NCBI GenBank assembly: GCA_029786595.1
Contig: JAFLXO010000009.1
Span: forward strand, 1-35,453
Direction: 5' to 3'
DNA from: Nitrososphaerota archaeon
Lineage (GTDB): Archaea > Thermoproteota > Nitrososphaeria > Conexivisphaerales > UBA164
Length of the DNA: 35,453 nt
Position 1 is the first letter of the stretch. Each line of letters starts with the position of its first letter. A model generated the notes under the pieces. It saw only the letters and a program-made list of their open reading frames with translations, had not been told where the DNA came from and did no database searches. Shown here in pieces: positions 7,541 to 15,927 of the stretch. A program made the position numbers and the translations under genes.

Positions 7541-8566
7541 ATGGTCACTAACCTGACCGCCGAAGCAAAGGCTATCTGGGCAAAGGCTTCTCAGGCCAAG
7601 GACCCGAAGGTCAAGCTGTCACTCCTAAAGGAGTTCTATTCTAAGATGCCGCACCATAAAGGTACGGAGAAACTTGAAGTGACTATAAAAAGACAGATGA
7701 CGTCTCTCAGGGAGGAGATAGAAGGACAGAGAATAAAGAGAAGAGGACAGAAGATAGATCCCTGGACACTGACCAGAGGGGATTTCATACAGACTGCGCT
7801 GGTCACCAACTTGGAAAAGTCGGCTAAACTATTCTATGATATGACAGGGCTGAAAGTTGGACTCTATGATGTCTATAACAGGCCAGTGGTGGGACCATTC
7901 ACTGAAGGAGGGGTTATAATACAAGTTTATCTTGCCCCGATAGACCGGTCTTTGGGCGCATCCCTTAATTCAAAATCACTAAAGATCATTAGACAGGTGG
8001 ATTTGTTGTTGGTTGAAAGAGGGGGAATAGGTTCAAGTATAAGGGAACTACTATCAGCGGAAAATATTGAAGCTTTAGTTGGCAGGCGGAGTAGGGTTGA
8101 GATTAAAAGGACTTCTACAGGAGGTATAAGGATAATTGGTTCATCGACAAAAATTGATAACTCGAGCATAGCAAGATTCCTTACTGAATACGGATTAAAG
8201 TCATGTATAGTGAGGGTGGAAAGTGACACGCTATTAGATGACGTAGAATCTGCGCTCTTTGGTCGTATACAAAAGCCTACTATTGAAATAGACATCAATT
8301 CGAAGGCTGATATGCTCAAAAGGGTGCTTAATGCTCTTGGACTGATTAGAGTGTATACTATTTCTAAATCAAAATCTTCAGATGACAGACCTATCTTATT
8401 GAATCGCGGCAGTACGGTTCAGGAACTTGGCGGTCTAATTCATAAGGAGCTGCAATATGGATTCAAGTATGCCATGTTACAAAGGAACGGTTCATCAACC
8501 AGAGTGGGAAGAAACTTTGTATTAAAAGATGGAGATATGGTGGAACTTGCGTCTTCACTCACGTGA
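7541..8566 (+). CDS. DRG-like TGS-domain protein with degenerate GTPase domain
   Basis: 341 residues. The C-terminal region (about 265-341) matches the DRG-family TGS domain closely: GLIRVYT, LLNRGSTVQELGGLIH, FKYAMLQ and VLKDGDMVEL. The N-terminus (1-70) has the charged DRG helical region, including the HKGTEKLE segment. Between them, where DRG proteins carry the P-loop GxPxVGKS, the sequence reads ALVTNLEKSAKLF (86-98). The switch motif DxPG and the NKxD motif are also not recognisable. It therefore probably does not bind GTP in the usual way. DRG proteins associate with ribosomes, so a structural ribosome-associated role is possible. The open frame is intact. The gene sits between two identical 281-bp direct repeats, its stop only 6 bases before the right copy. 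Confidence 0.75.
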   Translation: MVTNLTAEAKAIWAKASQAKDPKVKLSLLKEFYSKMPHHKGTEKLEVTIKRQMTSLREEIEGQRIKRRGQKIDPWTLTRGDFIQTALVTNLEKSAKLFYDMTGLKVGLYDVYNRPVVGPFTEGGVIIQVYLAPIDRSLGASLNSKSLKIIRQVDLLLVERGGIGSSIRELLSAENIEALVGRRSRVEIKRTSTGGIRIIGSSTKIDNSSIARFLTEYGLKSCIVRVESDTLLDDVESALFGRIQKPTIEIDINSKADMLKRVLNALGLIRVYTISKSKSSDDRPILLNRGSTVQELGGLIHKELQYGFKYAMLQRNGSSTRVGRNFVLKDGDMVELASSLT

Positions 8567-8572
8567 TATTCA

Positions 8573-8868
8573 TTTACGCTAGAGCATGTGAGCATCCACT
8601 GCCGGTATTGGCCCACTGGGGTCGTCCGAGGCGGGGAGGGGACCTGTTTACAGCTTAAACGCTGTGGTGATTGTTGATATAAACATCTGGGATGCAACCA
8701 GATGGTCAACAAGGGCATAAGTTCGTGCACGCTCATCATCATTTCTAGATATTATTTAGCACAAAATGGTATTAAAGGACCGGTATTGTTGTTTTTGGGA
8801 AGTACATGCATGTTAGCGCCGTAAATAATATCAGATCTTTACAGCTTTCCCCAGATCCTTAACGGTCC
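8573..8868. repeat. Direct repeat unit, right copy
   Basis: Same orientation as the left copy, offset by 1,424 bases. The 281-bp core 8573-8853 is identical to 7149-7429. It begins six bases after the stop codon of the TGS gene and ends 25 bases before the L11 stop codon, so it fills the convergent space between the two genes. Near-identity points to a recent event or to gene conversion between the copies. Confidence 0.85.
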
Positions 8869-8893
8869 AAAAAAATACGCTGATATTTAGTTT

Positions 8894-9397
8894 TTAGTTT
8901 TCAGATATTAATTTGTCCCATTTCCCCGCTTTTACTTCCTGCATGACATCCCTAGGATCCTTACCGTCAACTTGGATGCCCATGCTAACACATACACCAA
9001 GCACTTCCTTTACTGCTTCTTTGATCCCCATGGCTGTACTATCATTGAGCTTCATATTTGCAACTTTAATCAGACTGCTAGCGCTTATATTGCCAGCCCA
9101 TTGGGTCTTTGGAGTGCCCGAGCCCTTTTGCGCCCCTGCTTCCTTCACTAGTAATGCTGATGTCGAAGGAAGCTTGACAGTTACGTTGAAAGATTTGTCC
9201 TCAGTATTGACTTCTACTGTCACTGGAACTTTCATGCCTTTATACTGTTCAGTAACTTCATTGATCTGTTTTACCACGGAGAGAACGTTTAAACCCAAGG
9301 GCCCTAGGGCAGGACCTATTGGGGGTCCTCCGTTTGCTTCACCGCCTGGAACTATGAAGTTTAATGATTTCTTTTCACTCAACCAACGATCAACCAC
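8894..9397 (-). CDS. rpl11: Ribosomal protein L11
   Basis: 167 residues from a GTG at 9397. A TTG at 9382 gives MSEKKSLNFIV, closer to the usual N-terminus, and may be the true start. The GGPPIGPALGPLGLN motif is diagnostic of L11's N-terminal domain. The C-terminal RNA-binding domain holds a KTQWAGNISASSL segment. L11 binds the GTPase-associated region of 23S rRNA. In many archaea L11 sits with NusG or with L1, L10 and L12; none are seen here. The nearest plus-strand neighbour is the right direct repeat. An A/T stretch (catatttaa) about 17 bases upstream could be part of the promoter. Confidence 0.93.
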   Translation of the reverse strand: MVDRWLSEKKSLNFIVPGGEANGGPPIGPALGPLGLNVLSVVKQINEVTEQYKGMKVPVTVEVNTEDKSFNVTVKLPSTSALLVKEAGAQKGSGTPKTQWAGNISASSLIKVANMKLNDSTAMGIKEAVKEVLGVCVSMGIQVDGKDPRDVMQEVKAGKWDKLISEN

Positions 9398-9458
9398 CGA
9401 AGATCTGTTTCAACCATATTTAACCATGTCGGACTGAGGGGCATTCTGCAGCCTAGAA

Positions 9459-10049
9459 TTATATATTTGATGGACCTTTAGCCAAGATATCAATCAGTTC
9501 CTTATCCTTACCCTTTTTCGCTATATCCAATGCAGTAGAGCCAGAATTATTCTTAAGCTTTGGATCTGCTCCATTTTCAAGGAGCAGTCTTACTATATCG
9601 GTATGATGGCCGTCTACAGCCCACATAAGCGGTGTCCACCCATCATTATCTATTGCATTTACATTCGCGGATTTGGAGATCAGTAGCTTGGCCGTATCAG
9701 GGCTATCATAAAACGCACTTTGAGTTAGTGCAGTGAGTCCATCCTTGTCCGTGGCTTCAATGTCAGCCCCCTTATCCAGTAATAATTTAACTATATCGAC
9801 TTGATCTTCTGATGCTGCAGAAAGGAGTGGTGTCATTCCATCCTTGTCAGCCGCCTCTATGTTGGCGCCTTTATCTATCAATAGGATAACTGTATCACTA
9901 TAACCCCTTAAAGCTGCTTCAATCAACGGCGTCCTCCCATCTTCAGAACGAGCCTCTATGTCAGCGCCATCATCCAGAAGCAACTTAACCTTCTCGTTGT
10001 TACCTTCCCTTACCGCCGTGAACAGTGGTTCAATATCATTTGTGCTCAT
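9459..10049 (-). CDS. Ankyrin-repeat protein
   Basis: 196 residues made almost wholly of ankyrin repeats, about 33 residues each: the DGRTPLIEAALRG, DGMTPLLSAASE, DGLTALTQSAF, DGWTPLMWAV and SGSTALDIAKK segments mark successive repeats. Each is followed by a helix ending in LLLxxGAD. Six repeats can be counted, with a capping first and last repeat. There is no signal peptide and no membrane segment, so it is probably a soluble cytoplasmic scaffold. The binding partner cannot be inferred. The start is the ATG at 10049. A TATA-like tattataaa sequence lies about 40 bases upstream. The repeats are regular, as in a stable fold rather than decay. Confidence 0.9.
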   Translation of the reverse strand: MSTNDIEPLFTAVREGNNEKVKLLLDDGADIEARSEDGRTPLIEAALRGYSDTVILLIDKGANIEAADKDGMTPLLSAASEDQVDIVKLLLDKGADIEATDKDGLTALTQSAFYDSPDTAKLLISKSANVNAIDNDGWTPLMWAVDGHHTDIVRLLLENGADPKLKNNSGSTALDIAKKGKDKELIDILAKGPSNI

Positions 10050-10545
10050 AATATATCATACTATACTGACTGGACGTGTTTATAATACTTGTGAATATTT
10101 GAATGCTGTAAGTGATAAACCATATTGGCATGATATTTAAAACATAATACCCGTTTTGCAAAATCGGTAACTATTCCTAACTAGTAAACTTGCAAGATAT
10201 TCATAAAACCTAGGATGGTGGTTAATAATAACTGACTCTCAAGGTTGCCATGGCATCCTCACTCTTTGCTGACTTTGACCTAAGTTTTAAAACCGCGTCC
10301 CCAAAATATTGTATTTATTGATTAGCTGGTTAGCATATAGCGCTTGACCTTTCATACCGGACAGCTGGTATTAACTTCTGATCCGATCAAACATTTCTGG
10401 AATTGATCGCCACCCAACAGTTTACTGATAGCAAATTAAGTGCTTCAAGCCACCTTTAATTCTGGTTGTTAACGTTACAATTATTTTAGCCTTATTAATA
10501 ATAAAAGAGGTGGTTTTACCCACTAGAAAGCATAGTTAAATGGTT
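10050..10545. other. Gene-free interval between ankyrin gene and carbamate kinase
   Basis: No convincing open frame, tRNA or repeat is visible in this 496-base stretch. The left end holds the ankyrin gene promoter. The right end is the 3' flank of carbamate kinase. A heptamer agctggt occurs twice (about 10324 and 10365) and there are TATA-like stretches near 10283 (agttttaaaa), so a small RNA is possible, but I found no box C/D or H/ACA pattern that I would defend. Confidence 0.5.
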
Positions 10546-11508
10546 TCAGCCACGAGGGGTTATTATATGAGTGCCAACCTTACCCTCTATGGCCTCTGAT
10601 AATTGCGATAGTTGAGCTATTATGGATTCCTCGCCACCAGATTCTACGAACCTTATTGAAGCTAGTACCTTGGGGCCCATACTTCCAGCCTTGAAATGGC
10701 CCTGATCATAGTATTCCTTCATCTTCTCAACGGTTATGCGCCCAAGTTTCTGTTGCTGTGGTGTATTATAATTAAGGGCCGCTGCATCCACATCGGTCAA
10801 TATTATGAATTTGCTAGCCCCCAGAAGAGTTGCTAGTCTCTGTCCACCGAGGTCCTTGTCTATCACTGCATCAACCCCCTTAGTAATACCATCTATTTCA
10901 ACTACTGGTATTCCTCCTCCACCGTTTGCTACTACTATAAAACCAGCATCGATAAGCGTCTTGATGGCAAGGCGTTCAGCAACTATCTTGGGATCAGGAG
11001 AGGGAACAACCCTCCTCCACCCCCTTCCGGCGTCCTCCTTATATACGAAATCGGGGAACTGTTGTTTATATTTATCGGCTTCTTCCTTAGTATAAAATGG
11101 CCCTACCGGTTTGCTGGGGTTCTTGAATGCTGGATCGTTCTCATCAACTATATCGCGGGTAACTATTGATACTACATACTTGTCTATATGCCTACTCTTC
11201 AGTTCGTTTCTTAGCGCTTGGCAGATCATATAGCCGATCATGCCCTGCGTCTCAGCCCCACAGGCGTCCATGGGATATGGAGGCAGATCATATAACTTCT
11301 TCCCTGCATCATGTCTCAACATTGTAGAGCCAACTTGCGGACCGTTGCCGTGAGTTATTACGACCTTATACCCTCTCTCTATCAAATCTGCTATCTTCTT
11401 AGAAGTTTGTTTGACGTTATTGTATTGTTCCTCAAAACTGCCCTTTTCACCTTTCTGTTGAAGGGCATTCCCCCCCAACGCAATTACGATCAAATTTTTC
11501 TCGGCCAT
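10546..11508 (-). CDS. arcC: Carbamate kinase
   Basis: 320 residues, normal family length. The N-terminus has [16 protein letters not shown], then [12 protein letters not shown], both diagnostic of carbamate kinases. [16 protein letters not shown] segment and a GGGGIPVV loop with the ADP-site [10 protein letters not shown] region follow. The enzyme interconverts carbamoyl phosphate plus ADP with carbamate plus ATP, and in catabolic pathways yields ATP. Ornithine carbamoyltransferase (17746) and the FdrA/DUF1116 pair (22484-25428) in the same window are its likely partners, although none is adjacent. The promoter region at 11509-11580 carries a TATA box between two copies of a 12-base repeat. 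Confidence 0.95.
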   Translation of the reverse strand: MAEKNLIVIALGGNALQQKGEKGSFEEQYNNVKQTSKKIADLIERGYKVVITHGNGPQVGSTMLRHDAGKKLYDLPPYPMDACGAETQGMIGYMICQALRNELKSRHIDKYVVSIVTRDIVDENDPAFKNPSKPVGPFYTKEEADKYKQQFPDFVYKEDAGRGWRRVVPSPDPKIVAERLAIKTLIDAGFIVVANGGGGIPVVEIDGITKGVDAVIDKDLGGQRLATLLGASKFIILTDVDAAALNYNTPQQQKLGRITVEKMKEYYDQGHFKAGSMGPKVLASIRFVESGGEESIIAQLSQLSEAIEGKVGTHIITPRG

Positions 11509-11521
11509 TTTCTCTTACACT

Positions 11522-11579
11522 AGCCACATTTTACGCATTTTTAAATATAGCGCTATCTGTAGGCCTAAGCCACATTTTA
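11522..11579 (-). promoter_or_regulatory. Carbamate kinase promoter with flanking 12-base repeats
   Basis: A TATA-like atttttaaatata (11537-11549) lies about 35 bases upstream of the carbamate kinase ATG. It is bracketed by two copies of agccacatttta in the same orientation (11522-11533 and 11568-11579). Direct repeats straddling a TATA box could be an operator for a regulator of carbamoyl-phosphate use. No regulator gene is next to it. Confidence 0.45.
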
Positions 11580-11727
11580 TCGCTATTATGTACGTGGGTT
11601 AGTTTTAGCGAATTCCCTTTTTAATTAATTGTATACTCAAGCATATAATTATAACTAAAATTTACGTGAGTCAGAATATTGCCTTCAAGCCGACGACTAT
11701 TACCATGCATTTATTTTCCGATAAGAA

Positions 11728-11737
11728 TAAAAATATC
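11728..11737 (+). promoter_or_regulatory. TATA-like box of the NMN adenylyltransferase gene
   Basis: aaaaatatcc is centred about 24 bases before the ATG at 11756. It is part of an imperfect palindrome, aaatatccaatattt. The spacing predicts a leaderless transcript. Confidence 0.5.
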
Positions 11738-11755
11738 CAATATTTTTGACATAAT

Positions 11756-12289
11756 ATGAATACTGGTCTATTTGTAGGGAGATTCCAGCCATTTCACAAT
11801 GGGCACATGAAAGCCATAGAATACTCCATTGAACGCTCAGATAGGTTAATTGTCTGTGTGGGTAGTGCGCAGAAGAACCATGAAGCTGATAATCCGTTTA
11901 CAGCCGGAGAGCGGATCGAAATGGTCTGGCGCGTGTTGGCTCATGGAAACCTGAAAAAGCCTGTACTGATAACCGCGGTTGACGATGTACAAAATCACGA
12001 ACTGTGGTTAGCCCATCTAGAATCGTATCTTCCTCAATTTAACGATGTGTTTTCAAACGATCCGATGACCGAGCTACTTGTCAGGGAGTCTTCGCATAAA
12101 ATAATAAATGTACCCCTCGTAGATCGAGAAGAACTTATGGCTACGGTGATTCGAAGTAAGATGGCTAAAGGAGAACGATGGAAACAGCTTGTCCCCACAG
12201 CCGTATATGATTATCTAATTAATGAAATAGATGGAGAGAATAGGGTTAAGTTTCTCCTAACACAAGTTAATCATAATCCACTAAAGTAA
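11756..12289 (+). CDS. nadM: Nicotinamide-nucleotide adenylyltransferase (archaeal NadM type)
   Basis: 177 residues. The GRFQPFHNGHMK motif (residues 8-19) contains the HxGH-type nucleotidyltransferase signature. VGSAQKNHEADNPFTAGERIEM is the archaeal NMN adenylyltransferase segment, and VIRSKMAKGERWKQLVP near residue 150 matches the C-terminal 'iR..m..ge.W..lvP' ATP-binding signature. It makes NAD from NMN and ATP. It is divergent from carbamate kinase, and its 3' end overlaps the end of the convergent apt gene by 23 bases. Length and motifs are complete. Confidence 0.93.
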   Translation: MNTGLFVGRFQPFHNGHMKAIEYSIERSDRLIVCVGSAQKNHEADNPFTAGERIEMVWRVLAHGNLKKPVLITAVDDVQNHELWLAHLESYLPQFNDVFSNDPMTELLVRESSHKIINVPLVDREELMATVIRSKMAKGERWKQLVPTAVYDYLINEIDGENRVKFLLTQVNHNPLK

Positions 12290-12794
12290 TTACCCGGTAT
12301 TTGGATAGCTTTTCCTTACCCTTTAAGTAATTCAAGGATACTACAAACGCGATGACCTCTGTTCTTCCTCCGATGGATTCCAAAAGCTTAGCGGCGGCGG
12401 CGGCAGTCCCTCCTGTAGCTAGAAGGTCGTCAACTATTGCAATTCGTTCTCCCCTTTTAATTGCGTCCGTATGTACTTCCAAGGACTCCTGACCATATTC
12501 CAAGTCGTAAGTTATCTTCTTTTTTGACCAGGGGAGTTTGCCAGCCTTTCTTAAAGGTATGAATCCTATACCTAGCTTGATTGCAAGGGGACTGCCAACT
12601 ATAAATCCCCTCGCCTCCACCCCGGCTACCTTATCGAGTTTGAATTCACGCAACTTCATGTAGAGGTCATCTATAACTGCTGAGAATATTAATGGATCCT
12701 TGAACATGGGTGTGAGGTCCCTAAAAATTACACCCTTCACTGGATAATCTGGTATGTCCCTAATATACCTTTTAAGATCGGAGACCTGAATCAA
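12267..12794 (-). CDS. apt: Adenine phosphoribosyltransferase
   Basis: About 175 residues from a TTG at 12794. An ATG at 12827 gives 186 residues, but that ATG lies inside an A/T box (ggttaaatata, about 12813-12823) that looks like the promoter, 25 bases before the TTG. The sequence has DLKRYIRDIPDYPVKGVIFRDLTPM, VAGVEARGFIVGSPLAI, PLRKAGKLPW, YDLEYG and the PRPP loop IVDDLLATGGT, all closely matching bacterial and eukaryotic Apt. It salvages adenine to AMP using PRPP. It lies downstream of ctaB and converges with nadM. Confidence 0.92.
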   Translation of the reverse strand: MIQVSDLKRYIRDIPDYPVKGVIFRDLTPMFKDPLIFSAVIDDLYMKLREFKLDKVAGVEARGFIVGSPLAIKLGIGFIPLRKAGKLPWSKKKITYDLEYGQESLEVHTDAIKRGERIAIVDDLLATGGTAAAAAKLLESIGGRTEVIAFVVSLNYLKGKEKLSKYRVITLVDYD

Positions 12795-12846
12795 CGTCGA
12801 ACATCGAGTAAGTGTATATTTAACCATTATGCAGACGATTTGAATG

Positions 12847-13710
12847 TTATCTTATCAACAATACTAATAACACTATGCCCAACATGGGGCTAGTTATGAC
12901 CCTTACCCTTCTTAGTGCTATTATATCATCTCGTAAGAAGGCCTTATAGCTCCAGTAGATTATTATCGTAGTAAAGACAGATGTTATTAAAGGCGTCAGG
13001 TAGGTAGTAAACCCCAGAAAGTAGATTTCTGCTGAAATGAATAAAAAGGCGATTAAGGCGAAGAAAAGGTACAAAAATAATGTACCAGGGGAAGTCACAG
13101 AAGGTACATTGGGAATCCTAGCAGCCCGGTAATCCCCTTGGTTAATTGATGATATAACCCAGGTGTGTAGGGGTATCCATGTGAGGATTAGCGCAAATAA
13201 TAAAAAACCTACTGTAGAAAATCCTCCCGTCCTTGCTACCCAGCCTCCAAGAATAGGCATTCCACCTGCTACTCCACCAAAAATTATGTTTAAAGATGTT
13301 CTGCGTTTAAGAAGTATGGTATAAATTATTATATCAAAGAAATAGCCTAAGAAAACGGTCAGTGCAAAAAAATACGAGATAATGATAATTGATGCCACAA
13401 TGCTAACTGTTAGCAGAGAATATCCTATCAGTCTTGATGCCCCTGATGATATAGCCATAGATGGAATTGGCCTGTTTTTCGTCCTTTCCATAATTGCATC
13501 CAGGTCTCGGTCTAAATACATATTGATAGATGTCGTCCCAGAAATCGCAAGCATTTCTATGATTATAATATACAACAGGGTGTAAACAGAGAACGGGAAG
13601 GCGTGCGGTGTAAGATATCCGATCACCGCAGTAAATATTAGCATGGCCGTTTGGGCAGGCTTAAATATGCCGAATATGTTTTTCAAGTTTAGGGTAATAT
13701 ATCCAGTCAA
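12847..13710 (-). CDS. ctaB: Protohaem IX farnesyltransferase (haem O synthase)
   Basis: 287-residue polytopic membrane protein of the UbiA superfamily with about eight or nine membrane segments. The prenyl-diphosphate/Mg site NMYLDRDLDAIMERTKNRP (from residue 63) has the characteristic DRDxDxxMxRT of CtaB, and a second site follows the ILTWIPLHTWVIS stretch, including the HxW motif typical of haem O synthases. It attaches farnesyl to haem B to give haem O, the precursor for terminal oxidases. It sits directly downstream (24 bases) of the oxidase-like membrane protein gene, which suggests that protein or an oxidase elsewhere uses haem O or A. All motifs are intact. Confidence 0.92.
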   Translation of the reverse strand: MTGYITLNLKNIFGIFKPAQTAMLIFTAVIGYLTPHAFPFSVYTLLYIIIIEMLAISGTTSINMYLDRDLDAIMERTKNRPIPSMAISSGASRLIGYSLLTVSIVASIIIISYFFALTVFLGYFFDIIIYTILLKRRTSLNIIFGGVAGGMPILGGWVARTGGFSTVGFLLFALILTWIPLHTWVISSINQGDYRAARIPNVPSVTSPGTLFLYLFFALIAFLFISAEIYFLGFTTYLTPLITSVFTTIIIYWSYKAFLRDDIIALRRVRVITSPMLGIVLLVLLIR

Positions 13711-13734
13711 TTATTTACCTTTTGCTAACTTTCG

Positions 13735-15171
13735 TCATCCCCATTCGATTTGACTTGCTGCCGACCTTCTTAAGACGAACAGGTAATAGGCTATAGACGC
13801 TATGCTCAATATGCAGATACCCCACCCAACGAAGAATATTATCATGTTCAGGGTTATGACCCATACCGCCTCTCCAGTTACTGTAATTAACATCCCCGCG
13901 ATAGCTAGGGCTGGAGCCAAAGTTAGATGAAGTTTGGACCCTGATTTTCTGTAGAAAATATCAAGTGCAAGCAGAAATGCAGCCAATATCACAAAAATGA
14001 AGAATCCGCTCAGTAAATGGGCCCTCGTGAATGCCAGATCATTCAGATAGCCGGCCGCCGGGGGTACGCCTGCCCCGTAAAAAACTTCATTGAACTCAAT
14101 AGGGTACCCAACTCCAGCTATAGATATAATAGCTAATATCCAGCTTAGAAATATAGAGATCCTTAAAGGGTCTCTGATCGAACTTCGTATAGAAGTGCCG
14201 ATACCTTCGATTCCGATGGTAGCAAGAGGCGCTATGGCTATTAGTGAACCTAGCGCTACGAAACCTGTTGATAAATCATCCAGCGCCAATCCGTTGACCC
14301 CACCTGGGCCTCCTGTAAGGATTGTGGGAATAGGCCAGCCAGTAAGACCACTCCATACGTAAAGAATAGTGTAGACTAGCCCTCCGAAGATCATAATGGC
14401 GAGCCCTATATCCGCCGCCATTTTATAACCTCCCTCAAGTTTTTTATCATAACCGAACCATACCATTGTTAGGACCACTGTCCCTCCCATCACACTTGGG
14501 AGCATTTCATGGGAATGGCTTGTTATTAGGTTAGCTGTGAAGCTGGTGCCGGTAAGGCCTTGCGATGTAAGGTAAGTTAAAATGCCAGGGATCCATCCCC
14601 AACCCCAATCAACACCTACTCCACTGGCATGGCCAAAAATAGCTGCCAAAAATGCTAATATTACAAATAGAGTAATGGCCCAATAACTCAGATTCATGGC
14701 CCTATATGCCACCCCAAGCTTCCGAGGTAGCATCATTAAACCCCAAATCAATGCTATTGCCATTTCATCAAGCACCAGCATTCCCACTATCTGCATCCAC
14801 ACCGGTATTGTATCCGTTATTGAAAAAATAAAGAATGATCCCAAGCCAGCTAGGACAATTGCTGGAATTAAACTATAACGTAGAAGTTTACTCACTTCTC
14901 CCCCTACATTCATTACAAGTGAAACCAGGCAGATAAGCACGCCCACCGTGGGTAACATTATTGCATGATAGTACATTAATGTCCTGAAATTAAAATCACC
15001 CAGCTGGGACCATGGTATTCCAACTAGGGGGCTGATCACAAGGAGGATGGTGGCCCAAGAGACTACAAATATTAGAAGATTGATAGGTGATGTTGTCAGC
15101 TTATCATACCATCCTAGTGACGTTTGTTTTACCTTAATCTGATTAATTTCATCCGTAGATTTGCTCCCCAA
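13735..15171 (-). CDS. Polytopic haem-copper-oxidase-like membrane protein
   Basis: 478 residues, about twelve membrane segments. Histidines in or at the edge of membrane helices include His69 (MYYHAIMLP), His181 (IFGHASG), His219 and His221 (SHSHEMLPSVMGG) and His385 (TRAHLLSGF). The layout (an early His in helix 2 and a SHxH followed by a glycine-rich segment) recalls the divergent relatives of cytochrome oxidase/nitric oxide reductase subunit I, but the CuB signatures HPEVY and HH of true oxidases are not visible. It may be a haem-binding quinol or cytochrome component. The neighbouring ctaB supports a role in haem-dependent respiration. No subunit II or III is next to it. The membrane protein call is certain; the oxidase relation is a hypothesis. 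Confidence 0.55.
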   Translation of the reverse strand: MGSKSTDEINQIKVKQTSLGWYDKLTTSPINLLIFVVSWATILLVISPLVGIPWSQLGDFNFRTLMYYHAIMLPTVGVLICLVSLVMNVGGEVSKLLRYSLIPAIVLAGLGSFFIFSITDTIPVWMQIVGMLVLDEMAIALIWGLMMLPRKLGVAYRAMNLSYWAITLFVILAFLAAIFGHASGVGVDWGWGWIPGILTYLTSQGLTGTSFTANLITSHSHEMLPSVMGGTVVLTMVWFGYDKKLEGGYKMAADIGLAIMIFGGLVYTILYVWSGLTGWPIPTILTGGPGGVNGLALDDLSTGFVALGSLIAIAPLATIGIEGIGTSIRSSIRDPLRISIFLSWILAIISIAGVGYPIEFNEVFYGAGVPPAAGYLNDLAFTRAHLLSGFFIFVILAAFLLALDIFYRKSGSKLHLTLAPALAIAGMLITVTGEAVWVITLNMIIFFVGWGICILSIASIAYYLFVLRRSAASQIEWG

Positions 15172-15354
15172 ATTATATCGACCCTCCTCCTGAATACAGA
15201 ATCACAGATATCTTTCGTAAGTGAAGCTCTTAAAGCTTAGCCCTCAAATATGTAATAACACACACAGAAGTTAACACATGTAAATAATTGCATCTAAATA
15301 TTATAAAGTTAAAAACACTAATAAAACCGCTCACTTAACGCATGAGCAGGTACA

Positions 15355-15927
15355 ATGATACAACATAATGACGCACCGAATGAACTGCTATTTTTAACTT
15401 CTAATGAGGGGAAATATAATGAGGCTTCGTTTATAATGAACATGTTTGGAATCAAACTGGTGTGGAGAAAAACTGAAAAGATGGAAGTCCAGAGCGATGA
15501 TGTAGAAACGGTGGCACTTGAGGCAGCGAAAGCGGCTGCCATTTACGAGTCATCACCCTTTATTATTGAAGATGATGGTTTATTCATAGACTGCCTGAAT
15601 GGATTCCCTGGTCCTTATTCATCATATGTATTAATCAAGCTTGGCCTTAAACGCGTACTGAAGCTTATCGAAGATGATAGGCGAGCTCGATTTAAATCGG
15701 CTGTAGCACTTCATTTGGCCGGCCGATTCATGATCTTTACGGGCATAGCAGAAGGAACAATATCATTTGCTAAAAAAGGTGACCTTGGATTTGGTTATGA
15801 CCCAATTTTCATACCTGATGGAGCTAAAAGGACGATGGCTGAAATGACCGTGATAGAAAAATCTACTATCTCCCACAGGGGAAAATCGTTTACTTCTCTT
15901 GCTGGGTACTTGAAGAAGTTTCACTAG
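15355..15927 (+). CDS. Non-canonical purine NTP pyrophosphatase (HAM1/RdgB)
   Basis: 190 residues. The N-terminal LTSNEGKYNEA motif (from about residue 14) is the nucleotide-binding segment of the family, with EDDGLFIDCLNGFPGPYSS and the FGYDPIFIPDG and ISHRGKS motifs following. It hydrolyses ITP, XTP and related deaminated nucleotides to monophosphates, keeping them out of DNA and RNA. The ATG at 15355 is used; an ATG at 15342 is in another frame and soon stops. A TATA-like tataaagtta lies about 50 bases upstream. Its 3' end overlaps the end of the convergent S3Ae gene by 38 bases. Confidence 0.92.
   Translation: MIQHNDAPNELLFLTSNEGKYNEASFIMNMFGIKLVWRKTEKMEVQSDDVETVALEAAKAAAIYESSPFIIEDDGLFIDCLNGFPGPYSSYVLIKLGLKRVLKLIEDDRRARFKSAVALHLAGRFMIFTGIAEGTISFAKKGDLGFGYDPIFIPDGAKRTMAEMTVIEKSTISHRGKSFTSLAGYLKKFH

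Noticed and set aside
14090-14362. Plus-strand frames inside the oxidase-like gene and similar frames across DUF1116, FdrA and other minus-strand genes
   Set aside because: They are antisense shadows of well-supported genes.
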